A stretch of DNA of 64,000 bases from Conoideocrella luteorostrata (taxonomy: Eukaryota > Ascomycota > Sordariomycetes > Hypocreales > Clavicipitaceae): the NCBI GenBank assembly GCA_032433595.1, contig JASWJB010000027.1:62001-126000 (forward strand), given 5' to 3'. The position numbers and the translations under genes were made by a program. This document shows positions 1 through 12,042 of the stretch, piece after piece (within the stretch, counting starts at the first letter, position 1; the number at the start of each line of letters is the position of its first letter). The notes under the pieces are model-generated. The model ran no database searches. It saw nothing but the letters and a program-made list of their open reading frames with translations, and had not been told where the DNA came from.

Positions 1-1744
1 ACTAAGTGTGCTCAGCGAAAGCTCATTTGTGAGCGTGTATGGGCAGCAGGAGAAAGGCTCATTCATGCATCAAGGTTTCACGGATGTCGATGAAACCTTG
101 GTCCTGGATGGCGCCGATTCATCTTTCACAAAGGGGCTCGCAGAGGGCCAAACACCGCGTACGAAGACTCGGTCCGTATCCTCTAGTAACACAATGGGAT
201 CCCGGGCTAGCTCTGCAGGAAAATTCCAGTCAATCACAGACGTCATTGGTGGATCACCACTTCAGCGGCTGGAGCGCCTTGAAATGTCCTATTCCAGCAA
301 AAGAGAGACAGCAAGATCACAGAACCAAGGCAAAGAATTTCCGAAGGCTCAGTTCGTCTCTGACAATCGGCCAACAGGTCCTCGAGGCCCGAGGCAAGAC
401 AAACGAGACACTTTGCGAAGGGTCTTGACCGACGGACCTGGCGGGGTGCGACTACATGACCATGCTTTACCGCCTACGCCGGATACTATATCAAGCTCAA
501 CTCTACGCAACCTGCAAGAATCCAATGACACCCTCTCGCAGGAACAAGATGCTGGTGAAGGCAGTAGTAACGGCGTTTCCTTGAACTCGATGAACCAGGG
601 TGAAAAGCCACAAAATAGCCGCACAGTTACGATGCCTGGAGGGCCCGGACCTCAGCGAGAGGTTGAGAGCTGGGCGTCTCCAAGCAGATCAACTATTGAC
701 TCACTATTTGAGCACCGTGGTCCTCTCATCACTCGGCCTCGCTCGGCAGACGAATCTACGGTATCACACCGTCGCGGCCAAGGCTGGGAGAGTGACAACG
801 ATGATGACTCAGATGCTCACTCGCTTCAGTCCAGCCTCGATATTTGGATGCGTGAGAGTGCCCAGCCCTCTGGTAATAAACGTCGCGACTCACCGGACCT
901 TTTCAGCTTCCCCCCTGGTGGATCAAAGAGAAGCTGGGCAATCGATTCGATGTACGGTCCGGCGGATAGCAATCAACCTCCTCCTGGTTTCGACTACATG
1001 CGAGATTTATTCTCAGTTCGCCAAGGGTTGTTCGCCAATGCTGCGCCGCCTCCGCCGAACAGAAGATCGAGCCTGCATGCGCGAACGGGATCATCTGAAG
1101 CAACCTCACAAGGCGCAAATAGCCAGGCTGGCGATCAGGTACCACCACCCTCGTCCAAACGTCGAAGCTATCACAGCAGGCAGAATAGCGTTGATCTAAG
1201 CCGACGAGATGACATGCGAACACCTGTACAGCGGGATCAGTTCTCAGCGCCACCTCAACCAAGCAGTGACCAGAAGCCGAAACACTATCCGCCAATCACT
1301 AGTCAGCACGGTGCTCGCGCTGGATTAAATAGGCTGTTCAGGCGTTCTACCAGCTGCGCCCCTGCCGTATCAACCTCTGACAACAGCGCCGACAGCGCCA
1401 GCCCGGAGACAATCAAGAATCATTCCTCTGTAGGCGTGCCATCGTGGGCGAGCCGAAGTTCGGCAGTTGAAGATGACAGATCTGGGGCAACACCACCGCC
1501 TATTATGTTCAACCCCCGACAAAGTCGACAAAACACAATTGGAGCAGAGGGCGACCCGGAAGGGCCCTCAACGCAAGAATATAACCGTAGCAAGACACCA
1601 AACCCTGCCATGACTGCTGCTGCTGCGCAAAAGGAGGTTGCCAATGCAGAAAGCACGCCAGTAGCACCTTCAGGCACTGGAACTCGCAGAAAATGGCTTC
1701 CCGGCTTTTCGAGAGCAAGCAGCTCAAAAACCAAATCCGGATAG
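1..1744 (+). CDS. 3' part of a large Ser/Pro-rich protein, possibly Cnn_1N (Mto1/ApsB-like) type
   Basis: The frame is open from the left edge to a TAG at 1742-1744, so the 5' part lies outside the window and no true start is visible. About 580 residues can be read. They are rich in Ser, Pro, Arg and Asp, with no catalytic domain, signal peptide or membrane segment. Short ordered-looking islands stand out in the disordered background, such as ALPPTPDTISSSTL, LQSSLDIWMRES, HYPPIT and ATPPPIMFNPR. From memory these islands resemble the C-terminal tail of fungal centrosomin-motif microtubule-organising proteins (Mto1/ApsB relatives), but the diagnostic N-terminal motif is outside the window. The many RxxS and SP sites suggest phosphorylation. 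I am confident that it is coding and only moderately so about the family. An unrelated scaffold protein is the alternative. Confidence 0.75.
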   Translation, partial: LSVLSESSFVSVYGQQEKGSFMHQGFTDVDETLVLDGADSSFTKGLAEGQTPRTKTRSVSSSNTMGSRASSAGKFQSITDVIGGSPLQRLERLEMSYSSKRETARSQNQGKEFPKAQFVSDNRPTGPRGPRQDKRDTLRRVLTDGPGGVRLHDHALPPTPDTISSSTLRNLQESNDTLSQEQDAGEGSSNGVSLNSMNQGEKPQNSRTVTMPGGPGPQREVESWASPSRSTIDSLFEHRGPLITRPRSADESTVSHRRGQGWESDNDDDSDAHSLQSSLDIWMRESAQPSGNKRRDSPDLFSFPPGGSKRSWAIDSMYGPADSNQPPPGFDYMRDLFSVRQGLFANAAPPPPNRRSSLHARTGSSEATSQGANSQAGDQVPPPSSKRRSYHSRQNSVDLSRRDDMRTPVQRDQFSAPPQPSSDQKPKHYPPITSQHGARAGLNRLFRRSTSCAPAVSTSDNSADSASPETIKNHSSVGVPSWASRSSAVEDDRSGATPPPIMFNPRQSRQNTIGAEGDPEGPSTQEYNRSKTPNPAMTAAAAQKEVANAESTPVAPSGTGTRRKWLPGFSRASSSKTKSG

Positions 1745-2238
1745 GGACTGTGTATACTTTGAGCCGAGAAGAAACTGCAAAGACAGTTTTCCTCGTGTAA
1801 CAACAATAAAAACGCTGCACCAGGCGTGTATATGTACATTTTACCTTTTAGTCAACATCATTTCGGAGCGCATGTTTATCAGGAGTAAAACAAGGTACAA
1901 TGGTCGCAAAATTGGACATCGGGGCTATTTGGGAATAGCAATGGCGTTTATTCTGAATTAAGTTTACATTCTAGCATAGAATGAACAAACCACATGGTAT
2001 CACTTGCGCCTAGTCTGTGCATCCACACGTAACCGGAACTATTTTCGCTCACCAAGGACCCCTGTTAAGACAACTTTGGTCTCGCAGCTTCGCTTTCAGC
2101 TTGGTCTAATGCGACTGGTCATGCATGTCACCCCCAAATTGCCTGTATCATGAGTCTCTACGCTTATCTAGTTAACCAATATAAGAGATTATGTACCTTC
2201 CGACGCCACACCACCTAATACCATTCAGACAAGAAGGA
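1745..2238. other. Intergenic, convergent gene ends
   Basis: This is 3' flanking DNA between two genes that converge. AATAAA-like A/T stretches lie near 1805, consistent with a 3' UTR. I see no further gene. Confidence 0.5.
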
Positions 2239-3288
2239 CTAGAATTTATGAATCTGATCTTTGCGATACCCCAACTCCTCCAAAACCCCCTTTCTCCTCC
2301 GATCCCCAACCAAGGCGCTCTCCATGGCGGGCGGCCCACAAACAAACACCTTTGTCTCCATCGTAGCATCCCGAGGTGCAACTTCCTCCAACAGCTCTTT
2401 GGTCACGTATCCTTTCCGATATGGGGATCCTTCCACAGGGTGGCTAACAGTATAGACCGCCTTGAACCGACCAGGGAATTTCGTTTCCCATTCCTGGAAC
2501 TCCTTCTTCAGGAGGATATCCTGGTCGCTGTTGACGCCAAAAACGACAGTCAAGGCGGTCTTGTCGTCGGGGTTGCGCAGGATGGCCTGTGAGAGCTGGT
2601 AGACGGGGGTGATGCCGGCGCCGCCGGCGATGAGAGTGACGTGTGGGCAGGCGTTGGGTTTCCACTGGGGGCCTTTCAGAGACGCAAGGAAGAAGAGCGA
2701 CTGGCCGGGCTGGAGGGCATGAAGGTGGGTGCTGGATTTGCCAGAGGGATATTGCTTCACCACGATGTTGAGGCGGCCTGGTTCGTCTGACGGGGCGAGT
2801 TAGATGTTTGTTGATAGAGCTTTTTCAGGCCGGCAAGAAGGTGGTTTACCTGTGATGACGGGTGTGTACGGTCTCACGACGGGGAAATAGCTCCCCTTTG
2901 GCCATGAGAGTGTCAAGACGGACGCTGATTGATGTTTAGCACGTGTTTGCCGTTTGCTGTTGTTGTTGTTGGGGGGGGGGGGGATGATGACGGTGGACTG
3001 CAACTACGTACAAGCTACGGATAACCCACTGACAGCCTCTTCATCTTGGAACTTAAACCTCAGCAACCTCGTGTTATGGTTCAACATGTCGGCGCTCTCC
3101 AGGGGGAGCGAGAAGAAAGCCGGGCCCGCGCCGAATATCTTCCTCGGCGAGGAAGGCGAGTCCGCTCGTGCGGCGAAGCCATCTTGCAGGAGGAACTTGG
3201 ATGTGATTCCTACGGCGAGGGATCCGGCAGCGAGGGTCCCTATAATGGTGGCAGCGGGGCGAGAACGCGCGAGGATGCGAGTCGCCAT
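2239..3288 (-). CDS. mcr1: NADH-cytochrome b5 reductase 2, mitochondrial (Mcr1)
   Basis: Three exons join in frame: 3288-3012, 2924-2850 and 2786-2239 (minus strand, 299 aa). The start MATRILARS is chosen because it opens a basic mitochondrial-type leader followed by a hydrophobic stretch (about residues 15-32, AATIIGTLAAGSLAVG) that would anchor the protein in the outer or inner membrane. An upstream ATG in the same frame gives an unlikely N-terminus. The FAD-binding signature RPYTPV straddles exon 2. The NADH-binding domain has GGAGITPVYQL and VFCGPPAM, and the end GYRKDQIHKF is typical of Mcr1. The enzyme passes electrons from NADH to cytochrome b5 or the erythroascorbate radical. Both introns have GTACGT/GTAAAC donors and CAG acceptors. 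The family assignment is secure. The 12-13 bp poly-G run at 2971 lies inside intron 1. Confidence 0.93.
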
Positions 3289-4847
3289 GGTGTTGTGTTG
3301 TTTTATGGTGTGTTTGTTGGTGACGGGGAGGGAAGTGGTGAGCGGTACAATGCACCTTGGGTCTGGCGGCAAGCAGGCGGCTATTTATCTATTTATGAAT
3401 GCATGCATCATGCATGCATGTGTGTATTGGAATTGCCGCTTGCGGAATCGTACGACTCGCCCCCAATTTAGCGGTTCTTGCCGCGCTCTGTCTTACACGA
3501 TTACGGAGTACACACAGTGACTATCGGCGTCAACTTGGTGGATCTCAGGTCCCTGTTTGGAAAATCTTGGTTATGCCATCATGTCAACTGGCTGGGTGGT
3601 GGCTTCGGATAGATCGGCGCAGTCAACATCCTGTCGGACATGTTAGCAGGGCCCGTTGGTATGCTATTAGCGAACAGATGGGGGCTCTCTGCCGGCGAAG
3701 CTGTTGAAACCCAACCCGATGTACGGAGTACTAACTAGATCGTGATCCCTATCTGCCGTGTTTATCCTCGTACGGAGGAGTACAATATCAGTCTGAGGGC
3801 GGTAGGGTAACTAGTAGGTAGGGTGGACAGTCCGCCCTGCCATTCCTGTCCTAGTTTGGTAAGCTGATGGCCCCGGTGCTCGCATCTCGGACTTCGTGAG
3901 CTCCGGGACGGGCTCGACAGGGGAGGCAGTCTTCCGACACCGAAGACCGCTGCCCGCGCCCGGCTTGGAGCCATGCGGCGCAGATGCAGAAAGCGAACGG
4001 GCGAGCTGAGCCTAATAAAAGCGGACATTGGGTGGGGGAGACTGGGCGGCATACGTATATGTACTCCGTACGTGCTGTTTGATTGACTCCAAACGTGTGT
4101 CCGCCGTAACTGGTGCTTCCTGTGCATCTGTAAATCCTAGAGACTGGCGGCGTGAAAATGCTTTCTTCACACAGGTTAGGTCGGCTCAGTTGGTTAAGTA
4201 GACCGGAGGGCAGACAGCACGGCTGGGTCCTCGAGTGCGACCAACAACATGAAAACATGCTGGGAATGCCACTCGCCCCTCAAGACGGCTTGGAACATCT
4301 GTGATGGGGCCTCTACGCCGATATGTCTGTTTAAAACAGGCGATTCGCATGAGGCTGAGGAACTCCCGGTCCACTTCCACTCTGATTACTGTGCAGGACA
4401 GGCTCGTAACCAACAGCAGAAGTCTGTCCGTCTGTCTTTCTTTCCTTCCTCCTCTCCTTTCCTTCTTTTCGTTTCTCTTCTTTGTTTGGCCCTACATGAC
4501 AGGACCAACAGCATCGTCGTGTGTCATGAATAGTGAGCAGCGGAGCATTTTACGCTACACGAAGTGGAATCACGTCGCAAAGTCACGCGCCGCCCTTGTC
4601 CGACTACGAAGTGCAATGTTTGTGAGGGGTGTGTCTGGACTTGAGAAACGCCCTGGGCGACTTTTGCGCAAAATGAACCTCACTGAGCATTGATCAAAGT
4701 TTCTGTTTGTATAAAAGTCATTAGGCGGATCTCTTTATTCATTGGCATCGTATTATGTACACCCAGGAGTAATATATATACAGCGTTGAACAATACAGGT
4801 GTTACATATCAACCAGGCATCACCCCTCCAGTTTTCTGTCGGAGGGA
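3289..4847. other. 1.6-kb intergenic region
   Basis: No convincing gene. It holds three perfect copies of the 9-mer TACGGAGTA/TACTCCGTA (3502, 3722, 4062) and an alternating GCATGCAT stretch near 3398-3420. A tRNA-A-box-like string sits at about 4181-4200 but has no usable B box. A pyrimidine-rich stretch lies at 4434-4490. The open frames here have no domain-like content. Confidence 0.5.
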
Positions 4848-6728
4848 CTAAACCTGAGATACGTCTATCGTTGGGTTCCGCGTGTCTCTGTGCACAACAG
4901 TTCCGTTCAAAAACTTGGTCCCGCTCTTCAGCACCTCGAGTCGCCCTGGATGCAGCATCGCGGGTGGATTATCATCCACAGTTCCATTCGCATAGATGAT
5001 CCCGTTCCAAGTGGCAGCAAGCTGGCTGGCTGCCAGGGAGTTCGCGATGCCCTCAGCTGCAGGTAGCAGCGGCGATCGCTGTGGGTTGATATCGCAGTTC
5101 TCGCTAATCATGTACAAGTTCATGCCAATGGCAAAGGTGTACATCTCAGCGCTGAGCTGGTCCCACATCCACTGATCGTTCACCACGACCCCAATGTAGT
5201 CAATCAAGACGGCGGTCGGCCAGTTTTCTGGACTCATGTTATTAACGCCCATCCAGTACAGGGCTGGGTTGGTTGGCAGGATCCCGATATTCTGGATGCT
5301 CAGCGCAGTTGTGGTGATGGGATCGGCGCTGACAAGCCACTGGCTGATGAGGAACTGGTCGTTCTGGAAGGCGCCGCTTCGCCCAACGGTCTTCCAGTCG
5401 GCGACCTGGTCGTTGGCCATCTTCTCCGTCTCGGGCAGGTTGGACCAGTTGTCCCAGACGTCCATCCTAGATGACTGGTAGATCCCGTCCCCGACAGAGT
5501 CCTGCGGCACGTCAGAGTTCAAGTCGCCGCTAAGGAGGAACAAAACGCAGCCTTTCCCACCGTTTTGGTCCATAAAATAAGATGCTTTCTGTTTGTTGAA
5601 CTTGGTGCTGGGGTCTAGGTTACCACACCGGTTGTTAACACCCTTCAGCTTGTTGAAGAAGTTGTTCACAATGTCAGCGTTCCAGTAGATAGGACCGCCC
5701 GCGGGGATTTCAAACATGCCAATAAGATACCTGACACGGAAAAAGATGATTTCACCAGGGTTTTCCGCCGTGAATTGATTGACCTCCTTGACGACGTCAT
5801 CGAGCGACTCGCCCGTGTTGCCAATGACGACGTCAGCCTTTTCATCACTGACATGCATGGTCCAGAAAGTGTAGATGTTTTTATCGGCAACATTGTGGAC
5901 ACTTCCAACGCGGAGGTCGAACACTCTTGCACCAGCGCGAAGCTGGTCATAGATGTTAAGGCCTTGCGTCTGCGTATTGGCGTCCGTGCCGATTGAAGCA
6001 ATCTTGTTGCTTATTCTGCTCATGCCAGAATCGTGCGTAGCGGGCATAAGGACGTGCTGAATTTGCCGGTCCTTGATAACGTCGTACATTCCCTTCATCC
6101 AGTTGCCTTGGCCGTGTCGAAGAGAAGCAATAAACCCGTACGAATCACTACCCGTAATAACCAATGTGACGGCGGTTTCTTTTCCGGGGTTCAAATACTC
6201 CCGCTGGCCTAAACCCATGCCAGTCAGGTCAAAGATGGTACGGCGGGGATAGTCGTCCGGGATGTGAGTTCTAGCTCTGATCTCGAACCGTTTGTTTGTT
6301 CCCTGAATGGTGTAGTACACCTCGCCGCCGTCATCTTTTGGGTTCTTGCTAAGATTCTTGGTGTACTCTGCGGTATTCTGGCGCGCACGACCCTGAGGAA
6401 TGTCATCCCAGTCAAATGAGTCCATTTGATACGAGTGCGTGCGGCTTCGGTCAAGCACAAACCGGTGAGGCGTCAGGTTCACAATAGTGACGTATTGTTT
6501 CGCAGGGAAACCAACTTGCTGGAGGGGAATGAGAGCCCATGGCATGTAGCTGCCCGCTTTGGGGATTTCAGAGCTGTATGTCCTGTCCTCTTTTCGGCAA
6601 ATGGCCTGAGCGCCACGGTTACATTTCTCAAAATGCTTGGGTGTTGGGGTTGTTGACGCGGTCTGGACAAACAGAAGCATATAGACCAAGCTGGCTAAAG
6701 AGACCATCCATGTTCGATGTTGTCGCAT
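4848..6728 (-). CDS. Secreted PI-PLC-like phosphodiesterase
   Basis: Uninterrupted 626-aa frame. Residues 1-25 form a classical signal peptide (basic start, then LASLVYMLLFVQTAS). The first ~200 residues are a fungal-specific region rich in beta-type strands. A PI-PLC X-like TIM barrel follows. Its first catalytic His is His232 in MPATHDSGMS, the Arg/Asp strand is GARVFDLRVG, and the second His is about residue 292 in TMHVS. Both catalytic histidines are therefore present, so an active enzyme is expected. The lack of a Ca-binding Y/C2 architecture points to a bacterial-type, Ca-independent, secreted enzyme that would cleave phosphoinositides or GPI-type phosphodiesters outside the cell. The exact substrate cannot be told. 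A sphingomyelinase-D-like function is a less likely alternative. Neighbours give no functional clue. Confidence 0.85.
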   Translation of the reverse strand: MRQHRTWMVSLASLVYMLLFVQTASTTPTPKHFEKCNRGAQAICRKEDRTYSSEIPKAGSYMPWALIPLQQVGFPAKQYVTIVNLTPHRFVLDRSRTHSYQMDSFDWDDIPQGRARQNTAEYTKNLSKNPKDDGGEVYYTIQGTNKRFEIRARTHIPDDYPRRTIFDLTGMGLGQREYLNPGKETAVTLVITGSDSYGFIASLRHGQGNWMKGMYDVIKDRQIQHVLMPATHDSGMSRISNKIASIGTDANTQTQGLNIYDQLRAGARVFDLRVGSVHNVADKNIYTFWTMHVSDEKADVVIGNTGESLDDVVKEVNQFTAENPGEIIFFRVRYLIGMFEIPAGGPIYWNADIVNNFFNKLKGVNNRCGNLDPSTKFNKQKASYFMDQNGGKGCVLFLLSGDLNSDVPQDSVGDGIYQSSRMDVWDNWSNLPETEKMANDQVADWKTVGRSGAFQNDQFLISQWLVSADPITTTALSIQNIGILPTNPALYWMGVNNMSPENWPTAVLIDYIGVVVNDQWMWDQLSAEMYTFAIGMNLYMISENCDINPQRSPLLPAAEGIANSLAASQLAATWNGIIYANGTVDDNPPAMLHPGRLEVLKSGTKFLNGTVVHRDTRNPTIDVSQV

Positions 6729-8438
6729 TCTGCAGGACGAGCGCGGCCCGTATAGGGCCAGAGTGAGTTAATGACGAGGTTCCACGACTGGCTCATTTGC
6801 GGACACACTGGGATTGAGGAATACACATGTCAAAGGGGAGGGCCGTAGCATATAGATATAATACAAGCTACACACCCTTCGACAATGGCATGGTTGCCCA
6901 TTTGTTCTTCCTCAAAAGACCATGGTCATGCTATATGCAGCCTCCTGGCTTCAGGTCCCCGTGAGTAGGAAACCCCAAGACTTGGGCGGACGTCCCACGT
7001 CCCACCCCTGATGCACCGGGCCATAGCAAAGATAGGCTACAATTTCGCGGAATCGGGCAGCTGAGATTGGATTCGAGCAAGCTGACTGGCGAGAGGGCTC
7101 TAGGCGTGGCAGATCCACGGACAGCAATGCAGGAACATGTACAATGGATTGGCCGAAGAGCGGGTGACTAGTCCGGGAGTGGCGCGGCGCCCGACGTGCG
7201 TAGTATCCTGCATTTTGAGATTACATTGGCGCGGTGGTGTATGGAGTATAGCAGGATGGATGGTGGTGCGTTGGTGCGGGTGGTGCCTCTTGGCTTTCCT
7301 CCGCGCCAATGAAGGTCACGCCGTCAGGAGACAAAATCAGGTGCGCTGACCGTCCGTACGACGGAGACCACCCTAAGGTTTATATGTTAGCCTGATGGTA
7401 TAAGGCCAAATGGCCTGCTTTCTTGCCTGGCAATTGTATTTCCGTCATGTACGGAGTACATTTGATAAATGCTCCATGGTTCCCACGTTTGGGGATTACC
7501 AAAAATGGGGACAAGTAAGGCCGGTCAGGATCCAGACCCCGGCCAAGGCGAATGCCGGGGAGGGGGCAGAAATAAGCTACCGAGACCTTGAAAGTTGGCG
7601 ATGCGAGTGAGTGTGTCTGCCTCGGATAGACAAAGGGTAAGACAGACCCAGAGTACGGAGTACCCTGCTTCTCTTCACTCTTGCTTCTTCTTCTCGCTAA
7701 TGAGTGAGAAGTTGAAGCTGTAGAGCCAATAAAATTTTCGAAGCCGTTGTTTCTCACTGAACCTTCTTTCTCTCTAGCCCGCAGCGGCGAGCATGGGTCA
7801 TAGTCTTCTCGCTGAAAGCGAAGGAATCAGAGCACAGATCTGGGCATTCGACTAGGATGGTGCGGCGACGAGGCAGGGAGGCATGGAGGGGCACCACGGA
7901 CGATTTCTGATCCGCCAGGCGTTCAGATAGATCAACGGGCCCCCGCACGGGACTTGCGATGGGATAGCCTGGCGCCACTCAGCACGTTGAATCCATCACC
8001 TCAATGGTCACCTGCGTCGTGCGAGCGGTACATTGCTCCACTTCCTCTTCCTTGGGTATAGCAGGAATTCTGGGCAGGTCGTACATTGAAAGAAGATGAC
8101 TAGACATGATGTTGAAAAAAGAGAAAGTCTTATCAACCGTGATTCAAAGCTTAGCCTTGATTTATTTACATTAACTCTGCCGAAGAGTAGGTCTGAGCAA
8201 ACTGGGGCCACATTAGAATACACTCTTGAACCCTAGAATGCCTCATTACGACGACGTGGGCGAACAGTCTGGCTCGCACCTGACGACAAACCCAAGTTCA
8301 TGATAATGGGCCCAAATATTCTTACATTGTTCAACAATATTAAATGCGGAAAGCAGCGCTGTGTATTCTATGCTAGGTATTTAAAGAGTAAAATGCCACG
8401 ACTACGACCATAGCTCTTCAACAGTAGGAATTAAAATA
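6729..8438. other. 1.7-kb intergenic region
   Basis: Upstream DNA of the phosphodiesterase gene (which reads leftwards) and 3' flank of the sugar-acid kinase gene. Two perfect GTACGGAGTAC sites occur at 7449 and 7653. Open frames on both strands are short, compositionally random and lack ordered domains. No gene is called. Confidence 0.5.
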
Positions 8439-11400
8439 TTAAGCCGTGTTTGTAATGGCCCACGCCTCCACAACTTCCGCCAGAGTGCTCTCGCTACCGA
8501 CATTGCCGGGGAAAACAACAAAAGGCACGCCGCGATGTCGACTGGTCTCCTCATCGCAACGCCAGAGGGGAACACCAGGAGCGGCCTGGCCCAGAATCCG
8601 AGCCCGTCTGATTCGTAGGCCTTTTGTGGCAGCATCTGACGAAGTAATACCGCCCTTGGCAATGATATATCTAGGGCGTGCATCAATGAGCTCCACCAGG
8701 TGAACTAGAGCCCTGGCTACTTTTGACCCAATATTCAGGGAACTTAGACCATCATCGCCTTTGATCAGGGCCCTGGATGTCATTACCAGGACATCCTGGC
8801 CGGCGCAGATGTGCTTGGAGATGTCTTGAGCTGCCGCCTGAACGATGCGCTCGGCTGCGTCGTCCGAGCCAATCAGGTCCGGAACTTGCAACTCAATCAC
8901 AACCAGCTTTCCCTCCAGCCTTTCTCTCAAAATTTTCAGCTGGGCCGTCGTCTTGGGCACATATGATCCGGCAATTATTAACCCGCCGGGTTGTCTTCGC
9001 TCTGAACAGGGAACAACTCCCAGGTCTTGCATCGTCAGAGGCGGGATGCTTTTGATGCCGAGTCTTGACGAAACAAATGCTGCCCCGGTCCTGTAAAGAT
9101 ATCGTCTCCCGCTCTTTTCCGCTTCTAGAAGACCAGCAACGAACACGTGCATGTCTGACTCCGCAACAGCATTGACAATCAGTACTCGATTGGGATCCGC
9201 CGAGACCGACAAGAGCTTCTGGGTGACTGCTTCGGGGCCACCTAACCTTATATCATCCAAGGTTACGCTTGTAAAAGAAGACTCGTTGAAGCGCGAACCA
9301 CATTTCTCCTGTATGTAGTGTCGCAGATTGGAGTTTTTGTAGCCAAATGTCGCATCTTGCGCAAATGGGGTTTGGCTAGCGGGTAACAGTACATCTCCCT
9401 CTTTGACGTAGTGGACGTCATCTATAGTGTATCGGCCGCCCTGTGCGAAGAACGGTGTGATGACCCAGCCGTCAAACAAACCAAGCGCTGCCTCGGCAGC
9501 CTCAGGTTCCTCAGGTAGATGGCCACGCAAGGTGGAGTCTCCCCGGAGAACAATCTCGAAAGCCTTGTTGGCTTTCTTCGCCGCTCTCGAGACGTTCTCG
9601 CAGATTTCTTGGATCAGTTGGCGGGCCTCTGCAGACGGGAGTGCTCGGGAGTTTGTCAGTATGAAAAACCCAGTCGGGTTTAGGTTGAATTCAGAGTCTA
9701 ATGTGTCGGAGTCCCAAACGGCGAGGACGTCAATATCATGGCAAGTTTGTGTGCCGGTGGGATCATCATCGAGAACAACCAAGGTAGGAACCTCTCCACT
9801 GTCGACTACCCGACGAACATTGCTCAGAACATCGGTGCTGTGTTCAGGTGGTAGCGATGCAAGGGTAGTTGCCGCTGGGAGAGGCTGCGGCTCGTTGCGG
9901 CTAGGACCCTGGTCGACATTCTTGGCATCCATGTTGCTACCGTTGCTACCGTTGCTACCGGCTTTGCTGGCGATCGTAGGTCCGAGTAGTTCCCATAGGC
10001 GAACTACTCCAGCATCTGCTTCCTTTGACCATCCGTGTGATGCTCCGGACAAATACAAAGTATGCGCTGCGGAGGAGATGGGAGCGTAGTACTCAAGTCG
10101 GGCGGCTTCGTCAAGTACAATGCCCAGATCCTTGACGAAAATAGCCAGGGCAGAGTGTGGGGTCCAATCAGCATCCAGCATCTGTGGAACCCGGTTCTCA
10201 AACATCCAACTCCACGCCCCGGAGGATTTCACAATTTCAAACATGAGGCTGGTGTCTATGTCGAGGCGTGCTGCAAAGGCCATGGCTTCTGCGGCCGAAG
10301 CAATGTGAACGCCCGCAAGAAGCTGGTTGATGAGTTTTACAGATGACGCTGCCCCAATACCGCCATCGACATGACACAAGTTCTTTGCTCCACCGGTCAT
10401 GGCGAGAAGTGCAGCATTTGCTTTGGAGAGAGCAAGACTTTCTCCCGAGCAGATGATCTTCGATACGGTCAGCTTTAATGCTAACAATTTCTGTCGAGCC
10501 AGAGAGAGTACATACCGTCAGTGTGCCATTCGCGGCACGGGCGACACCGCCACTGACTGGTGCATCCACTAATGTGATGCCTCTGCCCAGCTTTTTAAGC
10601 TTGGCATTGAGTTTTCGAACAAATTCTGGAGGCACTGTAGAGCTAAGAATGACAATGGCACCGTCTGATAGAACGTCCGCGCCACATCCGCTGGCGAAAA
10701 GAACATCTTCGACTTGCGCAGCATTCTGCACCATCAGTAGCACAATATCTGCATCCTCAATTGCCGCAGACGGAGAATCTGCAGCGGTGGCGTTGACTCC
10801 GTTGGCGAGGAACTTTTCCACCGCAGGAGCATAAATGTCGTAGCCTTGTACCTGAAAACCAGCGCGCACCAGGGATGCTGCCATGCCCTGACCCATTGCT
10901 CCCAGCCCAATCATGCCGATTTTGGAAACTTCAAAGGGGCTGCTGGAGGGAGTGAGGGCTTCTTCTAATTTTGTTCTTTCAGCGGTCTCATTAATGAGGT
11001 TGTGAGAACCGGGCAAGTATACACGAACGAGGCCAGCAACGTCATCATGGCTGAATCCTTGCGACATTCCGGATATAAATAATTGCTCCACAGCACTGCT
11101 CAGTTGGAGTGGAAAGTGAAGACTGCGCGCCGTTGAGTTAACTAATTTCTGAAATCATGAGTGTTAGCATCAAGAACAGAGCAGAGGCTGAAAGATCCGT
11201 ACCAAGCCACGAAGGCTGGACTCTAGCGATGTTTGTGGAGTCCAGTTTCCGGAAAGCATTTGAGGAACCCGGGTCTCAAAAGCCGATGAGGTTCCTGCAG
11301 CATTGCTAATGATATCATATGCAACTTTGGGATTCAAACCCGCTCTAGCTGCGAGGCCCATGGCTTCACAAGCTGTGGCAGTGTGAAGGCTAATAAGAAG

Positions 11401-12042
11401 TTGATTCACGAGTGCGGCTTTCGAGGCTTGACCCAACGCTCCCGGAATAATGTACACATTTTTCGAGAATTTGTGCAGCAATTGCTTGGTCTGCTCGATT
11501 GCTTCACTTCGGCCAGACACGAAGAGTGTACTGGTGCTGATATTGCTGCGAGTTGAGCTTGCAACAATGGTCATGTCCAGAGCAAGGAGGTCCTGCCGAC
11601 CATGTTTTGCAATTCTCAGGAGAAGTGATTCGTAGCTCGATGGTTGAACTGGTGCAAGGATCACAAGAACAGCTTGTTTTGGCAGTGCTATGGTGAACGT
11701 CGTCAATAATCGTGCTTTGAAGCTGACTGGTGGATCGTGTTTAGCGTAGGTAGGGAACTCACCTGATATCACACCGAAGTCAGAGCCAAAAAGCAAACAG
11801 TTCAGCTCTTTTTCATCCGCTGCTGTGCAAACAAGAATGCGACTCTTTTCCGCTACATCCTTTGGAAAATTGTATACCTCTCCTCCTCGTTCACTGAGCT
11901 CTTGAAGCTTTGACACATCGGCGTCATAAGCATGGACCTTGTACTCGGGACTACCCAAGACCCCGCATAATGAGCTGGCAGGTAGACCATCAAGACCAAT
12001 GATTCCAATACTGATCGACATCGTGCCCGAGACAACAGTCAT
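8439..12042 (-). CDS. Fusion: tandem 3-hydroxyisobutyrate-dehydrogenase-like domains plus four-carbon acid sugar kinase (DUF1537/OtnK type)
   Basis: Exons 12042-11203, 11148-10516 and 10490-8439 give 1174 aa; both junctions are phase 0 (donors GTACGG and GTATGT). Domain 1 (about 1-300) is a beta-hydroxyacid dehydrogenase fold. Its nucleotide loop is degraded (IGLDGLPAS) and the catalytic-Lys position of the xKLxNQLL motif is Ala (KAALVNQLL). Domain 2 (about 350-650) has a proper Rossmann loop, IGMIGLGAMGQGMA, and the Lys is kept (SSVKLINQLL). After a linker with an SNG repeat, the kinase domain (about 735-1174) starts with VVLDDDPTGTQ, the DUF1537 signature. By analogy with bacterial LtnD/OtnK it would oxidise and phosphorylate C4 sugar acids such as threonate. 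Plant and many fungal relatives also carry a C-terminal class II aldolase; here the frame stops after the kinase. An alternative ATG lies at 12021. Confidence 0.85.

Noticed and set aside
4178..4250. tRNA-like string GGCTCAGTTGGTTAAG
   Set aside because: The A box is good, but no B box or anticodon stem can be built; at most a very old tRNA relic.
9427..10089. 220-aa plus-strand frame inside the kinase fusion gene
   Set aside because: Shadow of the real minus-strand exon; Ser/Arg-rich antisense composition.
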